Part shown: piece after piece, positions 16,182 through 22,021 of the stretch | Position numbering within the stretch: position 1 is the stretch's first letter | Layout: each line of letters begins with the position of its first letter | Source: a virus | Direction: 5' to 3' (one strand) | Virus record (IMG/VR): IMGVR_UViG_3300020472_000192 | Span: 1-22,021 of that record | Length of the DNA: 22,021 nucleotides | Program-made: the position numbers and the translations under genes | Notes under the pieces: generated by a model | What the model saw: only the letters and a program-made list of their open reading frames with translations | Databases searched by the model: none | Told to the model about the DNA's origin: nothing

Positions 16182-18227
16182 ATGGCAGTCACTTCAAATA
16201 CAATGACTGGGATAGATGGGAGCAAAGTAGCGTTCCCATTTACTTTCCCCTACCAAAATATAACAGATATAAAAGTTGAACTTACTAGATCTCCAGTTGA
16301 AGCTAACACAACTGGAAGTACAACGTTTACAACTTTAGATCATACAAAATTCAAACTTGCCCCAGACGCTGTAACTGTCACCCTCTCAGCAATAGATACA
16401 CCAACAGATTTCCAAGAAACTAGTGGCGCTCCAAAAAATGTCACCGGCACTGGAAATACTGACTTCGTAGTAAGTGGTAAGGTATATAGAGATACAGATT
16501 CATCTCAATTAACTGCAACCTTCTACCCAGGTTCAGCTATCAGATCATCTGACTTAAATAATAACTTCACTCAAAACTTATTTGTAACACAAGAATCGGA
16601 GAAAGAGGTTGAAGATAATAAGACAGCTGTCGACCGCCTTGTTGGATTTACAACTGATGATGGCGCTACTTGGGTCACAACAGGTGGTAATACAAATGCT
16701 AGTACAGATCCTAAGGGCCTAAGATATGGTATTAACACAGCAGATGCAGCTTCAGCTACAGCAACTGACGCTAAGGATAACTACGCTATACCTGCTAAAA
16801 CAGCTACTGATACCTACGTACATGATGGCACTAATCTCCAAGGCGGTGGTCCTGATGACGGTCAACCGAAAGGTGTTAAATATACAGTTGATCTAGTTGA
16901 AACATATGTAGCAGATAGTACTGGACTAAAGGGTGATGGGCAAGGAGGAAATCCTCAAGGTGTTAAGTATGCAGTTGCCAAAGTTGATGACTGGATTATC
17001 AACGGTGACGGTCAAGGCACTAATGAACAGGGCGTCCCTTATGCAGTAGATCTATCAGAGGAAGCACTGAGTAACTCTAGAGATGAAACTGCTAGCCAAC
17101 CTTATCCAAAGGCTATCGATCTCGCTAAGACTGCAGAGCAGAACTCCTCTACCGCATTAAGTAATTCTAGAGATGAAACTGTTAATCCACCCGTATCCGC
17201 TATTTCTAGAGCTACAGATGCAGCTGCAGATGCTGCTACAGCGTTAAGTAACTCTAGAGATGAAACTGCTAGCCAACCTTACCCAAGTGCTATTAGTATC
17301 GCTAAGGATGCTGCAGTAGATGCTTCAGAAGCACTGAGTAACTCTAGAGATGAAACTGCTAGCACACCTTATCCAAGTGCTATCAGTATCGCGCAAGATG
17401 CTAAAGATGCTACAGATACTTATGTACATGATGGAACCTCACTACAAGGTGATGGTGTAGGATCCAACCCTAAAGGTGTTAAGTATGCTATCGATCAGGT
17501 TGAACTGTATGTAGCAGATTCAAATGGATTAAGGGGTGACGGTACTGATCCCGTAACTGATCCTCAAGGTGTTAAATATGCTGTAAGACTTGCAAATGAA
17601 GCATCAGCTTCAGTAGCTGCTTCAGCTATTTATAAAGTGGTAGATGACTTAGCTACACTAGCGACTGATTACCCATTAACTGGTAATCAACCTTCACCAC
17701 CAGGACCAGATCCTAATAATCTAGCACCTACTCCAGATGGAACTTTTGTGCAGATTACTGATAGTACAGGAATCTCATTATCAAACACCGTTTGGACTAC
17801 TACTAACGGAGTAGTCTTCTCAGATGCTGGTAGTTTCCCTAGTGGTTTCGATGGTCATAGTCAATTAACTCTCAGAGTAAAGGTAAGTAATTCAACTGCA
17901 GGTTCGGAGTCTTATATTGCCCAAGAGTATTACGCTAATGATCCTGAATCTAGATACGGTGAAGATAGGAAAATAATTGTTGAGCATGATCAGGTAATCG
18001 ATGCTAACTACACAATACAGCTAGATAAGAATGCTCATTCAGTGTCTGGTGGCTTAGTATTTAATAATAGTACTAATAAATACGATGGGCCTGTAACTAT
18101 TGCTCACAATGGAACAGATCTAACATACAATCCTGAAAATCACGCACAACCTTATGTAGCTACAAATGCTGCAACCGCAGGTAATACTGTAACAATCCCT
18201 GTAAACTCAACTTGGTTAATCTCTTAA
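16182..18227 (+). CDS. Tail fibre with T7 gp17-type N-terminus and repeat shaft
   Basis: Residues 1 to about 150 match the T7 gp17 N-terminal domain that attaches the fibre to the nozzle: DGSKVAFPFTFPYQNITDIKV, TTLDHTKFKL, and YPGSAIRSSDLNNNFTQNLF. Residues about 210-470 form a shaft built of two repeat families: units of about 28 residues (YVHDGT-LQG...GVKYAV and YVADS-GL-GDG...GVKYAV) on both sides of four units of about 30 residues starting ALSNSRDET. The C-terminal 200 residues (from PPGPDPNN on) are beta-rich and end VTIPVNSTWLIS, with no homology that I recognise. It binds the host receptor directly or carries the distal fibre encoded next. At 681 residues it is longer than T7 gp17. The next gene starts one base after the stop. 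Confidence 0.9.
   Translation: MAVTSNTMTGIDGSKVAFPFTFPYQNITDIKVELTRSPVEANTTGSTTFTTLDHTKFKLAPDAVTVTLSAIDTPTDFQETSGAPKNVTGTGNTDFVVSGKVYRDTDSSQLTATFYPGSAIRSSDLNNNFTQNLFVTQESEKEVEDNKTAVDRLVGFTTDDGATWVTTGGNTNASTDPKGLRYGINTADAASATATDAKDNYAIPAKTATDTYVHDGTNLQGGGPDDGQPKGVKYTVDLVETYVADSTGLKGDGQGGNPQGVKYAVAKVDDWIINGDGQGTNEQGVPYAVDLSEEALSNSRDETASQPYPKAIDLAKTAEQNSSTALSNSRDETVNPPVSAISRATDAAADAATALSNSRDETASQPYPSAISIAKDAAVDASEALSNSRDETASTPYPSAISIAQDAKDATDTYVHDGTSLQGDGVGSNPKGVKYAIDQVELYVADSNGLRGDGTDPVTDPQGVKYAVRLANEASASVAASAIYKVVDDLATLATDYPLTGNQPSPPGPDPNNLAPTPDGTFVQITDSTGISLSNTVWTTTNGVVFSDAGSFPSGFDGHSQLTLRVKVSNSTAGSESYIAQEYYANDPESRYGEDRKIIVEHDQVIDANYTIQLDKNAHSVSGGLVFNNSTNKYDGPVTIAHNGTDLTYNPENHAQPYVATNAATAGNTVTIPVNSTWLIS
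16809..16976 (+). repeat. Fibre repeat B, first block
   Basis: This block encodes two related half-units of about 28 residues: TYVHDGTNLQGGG to KGVKYTV, then TYVADSTGLKGDG to QGVKYAV. A shorter, more diverged copy (WIINGDGQGTNEQGVPYAV) follows up to about 17048. A second block with the same two halves lies at 17415-17585, beyond the A repeats. The units probably form successive segments of the trimeric fibre shaft. Confidence 0.75.
17064..17417 (+). repeat. Four tandem fibre repeats A (about 90 bp each)
   Basis: Units start at 17064, 17154, 17241 and 17331, with spacings of 90, 87 and 90 bases. Each encodes ALSNSRDET, a variable Pro-rich linker (ASQPYPSAIS-type) and an Ala/Asp-rich helix. 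The bases around AACTCTAGAGATGAAACTGC are identical in units 1, 3 and 4, which points to recent duplication or ongoing recombination between units. Unit 2 is one codon shorter and the most diverged. Confidence 0.88.
17415..17585 (+). repeat. Fibre repeat B, second block
   Basis: This repeats the order of the first B block: TYVHDGTSLQGDG to KGVKYAI, then LYVADSNGLRGDG to QGVKYAV. Its length is 171 bases against 168 for the first block, so the two are nearly in register. With the A units in between, the fibre shaft has a B-A-A-A-A-B plan. Confidence 0.75.
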
Positions 18228-18228
18228 A

Positions 18229-19329
18229 ATGGCATACGGAAATCTTAAAGCAGACAACTTAATATTCGCAGACAGTACTAATAATAATGTAGATACAGTA
18301 GTACCTCTAGCTCATGTAGCAGGTAAAGCATCTCTAGCTAGCCCTGCATTCACAGGTACACCAACTGCACCAACAGCTGGTACTAGTGTTAACACAACAC
18401 AGCTTGCAACTACAGAATATGTCACCACAGCAGTAGCAGCAGTAGATCTATCTGCTAAAGCTGACCTAGTGGGAGCTAACTTTACAGGTGATGTAGACAT
18501 AGCTCAAGGTGATAAACTTACTTTAGGTGGCAATTATGAAATATATGAGGTTTCTGGTTCATCAGAACTTAGAATTGAATCACTCGCTGGACACATGCGT
18601 CATAAGGTTCCAGCAAGCCAAAGCGTACTGATCGAAGGTCCAACAGGATCAATAGCTCAATTTACTGAAGGTGGAGCTTGTGAGCTTTATCATGATGATA
18701 TTAAAAGGCTTTCAACTACAAACGTAGCTGTAGATGTAACTGGAATCCTTACAGTAAGCGGTTCTGCCCATTTTGGAGCAGCTAGTAATACATCTATCAC
18801 TTCCAGTTCCGATGGTAGTGGTGGCTATCATACAATGCTTGAGAATGGCAGTACTGGTGATCTTTACCTAAGAGGTACAGAGTTCTACCTTCAAGACAAT
18901 GGCACTGGAAATGCTAATCAGTCCTGGATTCATTGCTTACCAAGTGCTGGTGTTGAGATATCTCATGATGGCAGTAAGAAACTAGAAACCACAACAGCTG
19001 GTGTAACCGTAACTGGTGAACTCACCAGCACAACTACATTCCAACCTTTTATCGACGGAACACAACTAGCAACAGCTGCTGCTAACACAAAATATACAAC
19101 TGATACTAGTAGTGCTGCTTTTACAATTCAACTTCCAGTATCACCAACTGTAGGTCAGTATGTCACGGTAACTGATATAAAAGGAACTTGGGCTACTAAT
19201 AATTTAACAGTCGCACAAAACGGTAATAATATACAAGGAGCTGCTGCAGACTTAGTTTGTAATGTCAATCATGCTTATGTAACTCTAATTTATACAGCCG
19301 ATGCAACCACTGGCTGGGTCGTAACTTAA
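18229..19329 (+). CDS. Second tail fibre protein with cyanophage-type fibre repeats
   Basis: This 366-residue protein has SPAFTGTPTAPTAGTSVNTT followed by QLATTEYV near residues 37-65, the collar-associated repeat common in phage tail fibres. It also carries two copies of a unit seen in many marine cyanophage fibres: ELYHDDIKRLSTTNVAVDVT near 150-170 and EISHDGSKKLETTTAGVTVT near 242-262. A C-terminal part of about 100 residues (from FQPFIDGT to TTGWVVT) is beta-rich and may form the tip. It starts one base after the gp17-like fibre, so the two are made together and probably assemble into one appendage. The receptor cannot be told from sequence. Confidence 0.8.
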   Translation: MAYGNLKADNLIFADSTNNNVDTVVPLAHVAGKASLASPAFTGTPTAPTAGTSVNTTQLATTEYVTTAVAAVDLSAKADLVGANFTGDVDIAQGDKLTLGGNYEIYEVSGSSELRIESLAGHMRHKVPASQSVLIEGPTGSIAQFTEGGACELYHDDIKRLSTTNVAVDVTGILTVSGSAHFGAASNTSITSSSDGSGGYHTMLENGSTGDLYLRGTEFYLQDNGTGNANQSWIHCLPSAGVEISHDGSKKLETTTAGVTVTGELTSTTTFQPFIDGTQLATAAANTKYTTDTSSAAFTIQLPVSPTVGQYVTVTDIKGTWATNNLTVAQNGNNIQGAAADLVCNVNHAYVTLIYTADATTGWVVT

Positions 19330-19365
19330 ACCTAATCTTTTAACAATTTTTTTTATATATTAATC

Positions 19366-20769
19366 ATGACAAATTTATCTTCAATAGCAGGTTTTAGTTC
19401 AGGAGGAGGAGGAGCAGGAGCAGGAGGAAGTGCCACACCACTTGTTGCTGACACCCCAACTAGTTCAGTTCAAGTACCTATACATGCAGCTACTGGTACA
19501 AATAGAAGCATAAGTGGTCAGGGCCATGGCTGGATAGGAGGGCAATGTACAAATGGTGTTTTAAAATCGAGAAATACGTTTGGCCATTGGGTTCACTACA
19601 GTGATGACACAGCTGGAGCATTTAAACAGGGTACGGCGATGACGCCTATTACAGTAAACCGATCTACTGGTGCAATTACTGTAGGAACTCCTCAAGATGT
19701 ATGGGTGAATACTAATGTGGCTACAGGAGCTGTGAATTATAATACTACACTTATTTATGAGCCTGTACATGGGTGTTTCATTAACTCTGGAATAGCAGGT
19801 TGGGATACGTCTTCCTCCACAGAATATGCTTACGGACATGCTTATGGTCAACTTCAAACTGACGGAACAGTTACTCTGCAAGCAAGTACAACAAATAATG
19901 CTAGCGCTACTATGAACAAGTACGGTAGTAGATGTATTGCACTACCACAAGGTACAGGTACGCAACATACAATACACCCTTCTAATTATAGTTATGGTTC
20001 GTACTACAAGGCGGAAGCTACATCTACTGGTTGGCAAAACGTAGGAAGCACAACATTCCCACATACTGGTAGTTATTCATATTTTGGCCAGCACTATTAC
20101 CAACCAGATATAGCTGCTGTTGATACTACACTACCTGCTAGTGTTATTAACATGCAGCATTCTGCAAGCACGTATGGTTACTATGTCAACCATAATGGAA
20201 CAGTCTTTGATGTAGATGCACCTAACAACCCGATTTATGCCGGCGTACCTGAAGTATTTTTACGTGATGACAAACCTATTGTATATTATAACAATAGCAC
20301 ATCTATATTTACACCACATTGGTCAGGAAGTGGGTTTGAGCTTGCTGAGCAAACCACTTCCTCAACAAGTCCAGAAGCAAACCAATTTAATCAGTATTTT
20401 CACATCTCGGGGAAGGGCTATAACCAGATTATCGGAATGGGAGCAAATAGGTATTTAATGTTCGGCCAGAAGGATACAACGTGTAACCTCGATTATGGTG
20501 AAGCACAGTTAATCGGTGTTAAAGCTGACTACAGCTTGGAAAGATTAGCTTATTTTAGTGTTCCAGACCCAACTGGCAATGTTTTGACTGCTCATTCTTA
20601 CATGTATAACCATGACTTCTTCACTGTTTATGAGAATGACACTGATGCTAATCCTAAATGGCTTATTACACTAAGCCAACCAAGTTATGTGGGGGTCGGG
20701 CTAAAAGATGTTACCGCAGAATCTTACGAGATCACAGCTGACCTAACTGCATACGCTACTAGTACTTAA
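19366..20769 (+). CDS. Gly-led protein of unknown function in the fibre module
   Basis: I do not recognise this 467-residue protein. It starts MTNLSSIAGFSSGGGGAGAGG, a flexible glycine-rich leader seen at the start of some phage tail-associated proteins, and then consists of short beta-rich segments with many Tyr, His, Asn and Thr (for example HGWIGGQC, YAYGHAYGQL, YFGQHYYQP). There is no signal peptide or membrane span. The spacing of aromatic beta segments would fit a beta-propeller, but I cannot show this. Its place right after two fibre genes suggests a receptor-binding or fibre-tip protein. An AT-rich 36-base gap with an eight-T run (19347-19354) but no hairpin precedes it, and no Shine-Dalgarno motif is visible. 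Confidence 0.6.
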   Translation: MTNLSSIAGFSSGGGGAGAGGSATPLVADTPTSSVQVPIHAATGTNRSISGQGHGWIGGQCTNGVLKSRNTFGHWVHYSDDTAGAFKQGTAMTPITVNRSTGAITVGTPQDVWVNTNVATGAVNYNTTLIYEPVHGCFINSGIAGWDTSSSTEYAYGHAYGQLQTDGTVTLQASTTNNASATMNKYGSRCIALPQGTGTQHTIHPSNYSYGSYYKAEATSTGWQNVGSTTFPHTGSYSYFGQHYYQPDIAAVDTTLPASVINMQHSASTYGYYVNHNGTVFDVDAPNNPIYAGVPEVFLRDDKPIVYYNNSTSIFTPHWSGSGFELAEQTTSSTSPEANQFNQYFHISGKGYNQIIGMGANRYLMFGQKDTTCNLDYGEAQLIGVKADYSLERLAYFSVPDPTGNVLTAHSYMYNHDFFTVYENDTDANPKWLITLSQPSYVGVGLKDVTAESYEITADLTAYATST

Positions 20770-20783
20770 GAGGATAAACAACT

Positions 20784-21002
20784 ATGAATTTCGCAGACAT
20801 TGCAGCATTACGTACATACCGTGATGCTTTACTTGAAGAATCAGATAAATGGCTTCTTGAAGATTGGCCATTAAAACCCACAACTGTGGCTGGACCTGAT
20901 CTAAGGGATGCTTGGAAAGCCTACCGTATTCAACTACGTGAGTGGCCTGCTTTAGAGGCAGATCTATCTAACGCAACTGCACCTACTAAACCACCACATT
21001 GA
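20784..21002 (+). CDS. Phage tail assembly chaperone-like protein
   Basis: The 72 residues have the pattern of the small phage tail assembly chaperone family often found next to fibre genes: TYRDALLEESDKWLLEDWPL, then DAWKAYRIQLREWP, then a Pro-rich end (TAPTKPPH). In other phages such proteins help fold or assemble fibres and tail parts and are usually not in the virion. The ribosome binding site AAGAGGA at 20768-20774 fits the ATG at 20784. Its place straight after the fibre and Gly-led genes supports a chaperone for one of them. The family assignment rests on the motif pattern. Confidence 0.68.
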   Translation: MNFADIAALRTYRDALLEESDKWLLEDWPLKPTTVAGPDLRDAWKAYRIQLREWPALEADLSNATAPTKPPH

Positions 21003-21005
21003 TGA

Positions 21006-21470
21006 ATGGTCGAACCTCCTATCTTCCCTTCCATCAATCTTCCAGGTCAAGTTATACCTGAACCACCAATACTTCCTGAGCCTATCCTAGCTGTCCCTAC
21101 AGCAGACGTTCCAGCATATAAACCTATGGTTGCTCCTCCAGAACTTTTAAGCCCCCCTGTAGGCGTTCCTAGAGAGGGTGAGGAAGAGGTGAAAGAAGAG
21201 CCAGAGGGGCAGAAGGAAAACCCTTTACCAGAAGTGCGGAAGATAAATATACCTTGGACAGATGTAGAGATACCAGTTCCAAGGGAGGAGATTGTAGCGA
21301 CTGCGGCAACTACTGCTGCAGTCTCTGTAGTCGCCACCCTGACTGCTACTTCTATGTTTAATTATTTAGTTAAAATATTAAAACCTGTATTTATGCAGGC
21401 AGTAAAACGTATTCAGAAGAAACTTGGAAAAGACGGAAAACCCACCGAAGGGATTACTGAACAAAATTAA
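21006..21470 (+). CDS. Proline-rich protein with C-terminal membrane span
   Basis: This 154-residue protein has a Pro/Glu-rich N-terminal half (repeated PEPPILPEP- and PPELLSPP-like runs, residues 1-75), then INIPWTDVEIPVPREEIVA, an Ala/Thr/Val-rich hydrophobic span (TAATTAAVSVVATLTATSMF, about 98-118), and a basic C-terminal helix (LVKILKPVFMQAVKRIQKK). I recall similar proteins of unknown function in marine cyanophages. The layout, a stiff proline-rich arm joined to one membrane helix, recalls envelope-spanning lysis proteins in general form only. ATG 21006 was chosen; another ATG at 21002 opens a different, short frame. The last 47 bases overlap the next gene. Confidence 0.7.
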   Translation: MVEPPIFPSINLPGQVIPEPPILPEPILAVPTADVPAYKPMVAPPELLSPPVGVPREGEEEVKEEPEGQKENPLPEVRKINIPWTDVEIPVPREEIVATAATTAAVSVVATLTATSMFNYLVKILKPVFMQAVKRIQKKLGKDGKPTEGITEQN

Positions 21471-21825
21471 ACATGCTGTTGACGATAGAGACGAACAGCT
21501 AGCCCTTATCGGCGTAATGGTAAGACTGATTGTATTAGCTTGGAGTGGAGCAATCCTTACTCTGGCTTACATACAACTCCCAGCTTATTTAGCTATTCCT
21601 GAACAGAAGTTTGATCCTACTTTTATTGCTAGTATCTTTACTTCAGTAATTGGTTCTTTTGGTTTGAATATCAATAAAAAGGATAAGAATGCCATGACTA
21701 AAGCAGACATGGAGCAAATGATAGCTAAAGCAAATTCATCCCAAGGCTACCAAACAATTCGAGTAGTCACACCACTACAGATCAATGGAGCCGAAGTTGT
21801 AGAACCCACAGATGCAAAAGAATGA
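21424..21825 (+). CDS. Small membrane protein with two predicted spans (TTG start)
   Basis: The 133-residue frame starts at TTG 21424, inside the previous gene. The frame opens at 21406 and contains no ATG before codon 32, which would cut the first span, so TTG is the most likely start. The N-terminus MEKTENPPKGLLNKIK is followed by a span at about 26-50 (LALIGVMVRLIVLAWSGAIL and on) and a second hydrophobic stretch at about 67-83 (FIASIFTSVIGSFGLNI), then a charged tail. Homologues of unknown function occur in cyanophages as far as I recall. Size, two spans and a place after the fibre genes, where T7 keeps its holin gene, make it a holin candidate, but no diagnostic motif is present. Confidence 0.65.
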   Translation: MEKTENPPKGLLNKIKHAVDDRDEQLALIGVMVRLIVLAWSGAILTLAYIQLPAYLAIPEQKFDPTFIASIFTSVIGSFGLNINKKDKNAMTKADMEQMIAKANSSQGYQTIRVVTPLQINGAEVVEPTDAKE

Positions 21826-22021
21826 ACAAATGGCTTTTACTCCTACTGTTGTTACCGACAGCAGTAAGGGCAAACTCAATAACACCACAGTTCACCCAAG
21901 GATCAATGCAAGCTACGACAATTACGACTCAAGTAGTAACAGAGGTTATAGACCAAGAAGTATTTGGAGGTACTTACAACAGTTGGTCAGGAACCAACGT
22001 AGTACCCAGTGGGAACATCGT
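21822..22021 (+). CDS. Small secreted protein, N-terminal part (gene runs off the window)
   Basis: ATG 21822 overlaps the previous stop (ATGA), and the frame stays open to the end of the window, giving 66 residues. It begins with a signal peptide, MNKWLLLLLLLPTAVRA, with cleavage likely after VRA or shortly beyond. The mature start is NSITPQFTQGSMQATTITTQ and on, a Thr-rich stretch. I recall Thr-rich exported proteins like this after the two-span membrane protein in marine cyanophages, with no known role. With the two genes before it, it forms a membrane/export cluster. Confidence 0.62.
   Translation, partial: MNKWLLLLLLLPTAVRANSITPQFTQGSMQATTITTQVVTEVIDQEVFGGTYNSWSGTNVVPSGNI

Noticed and set aside
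17064-17417. CRISPR-like or intergenic repeat array
   Set aside because: The repeats have a 90/87-base spacing that keeps the reading frame and encode protein repeats in the fibre; there are no spacers.
19330-19365. Possible terminator before the Gly-led gene
   Set aside because: There is an eight-T run but no convincing GC-rich stem before it, so I did not call it.
19561-19881. A 106-residue reverse-strand frame
   Set aside because: It is opposite the Gly-led gene, has a Ser/Cys/Ile-rich shadow-like composition and no recognisable motif.
21403-21475. Frameshift fusing the proline-rich protein with the two-span protein
   Set aside because: The 47-base overlap is explained by a TTG start with a sensible N-terminus; both proteins look complete, and I saw no slippery sequence.

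Overview
This window is a stretch of the late (virion structure and assembly) region of a T7-like podovirus, most likely a marine cyanophage infecting Synechococcus or Prochlorococcus. The gene order is that of T7: portal, scaffold, major capsid, tail tubular A, tail tubular B, three internal virion proteins, then a fibre with a T7 gp17-type N-terminus. Several accessory proteins (an outer-membrane-barrel-like protein, a proline-rich membrane protein, a two-helix membrane protein and a small secreted protein) match proteins I recall from marine cyanophages. I assigned the host from that resemblance, not from a search. All genes are on the + strand and tightly packed, often with overlapping stop and start codons. 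There are no tRNAs, rRNAs, CRISPR arrays or insertion sequences that I can see. Both ends are cut inside genes.

Layout. Bases 1-1613 hold the C-terminal part of the portal and the complete scaffold. Bases 1617-2608 hold a run of five small reading frames between scaffold and capsid: an RlpA-like double-psi beta-barrel protein, a 44-residue membrane peptide with a GTG start, a 16-residue peptide, a secreted barrel-like protein and a 26-residue membrane peptide. These are followed by a leader (2609-2766) with two hairpins. The major capsid gene (2767-3939) is followed by a textbook intrinsic terminator, the same place T7 has its late terminator. Tail tubular A and B, then the three internal virion proteins (390, 862 and 1444 residues), fill 4000-16176.

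The adsorption module covers 16182-20769: a gp17-type fibre carrying two families of internal repeats, a second fibre with collar-type and LETT-type repeats, and a glycine-led protein of unknown fold. From 20784 to the end come a 72-residue tail-assembly-chaperone-like protein and three overlapping genes for membrane or exported proteins, which are candidates for a lysis or envelope module.

How the genes fit together. Portal, scaffold and capsid build the procapsid. Tubular proteins A and B close it and form the nozzle. The internal virion proteins are expected to form the ejected conduit across the cell envelope. The fibres recognise the host. The most unusual parts are the envelope-directed cassette inserted between scaffold and capsid, an apparent shift of a possible wall-degrading domain to the C-terminus of the gp15-position protein, an enlarged tail tubular B with added surface domains, and the repeat-built shaft of the main fibre.
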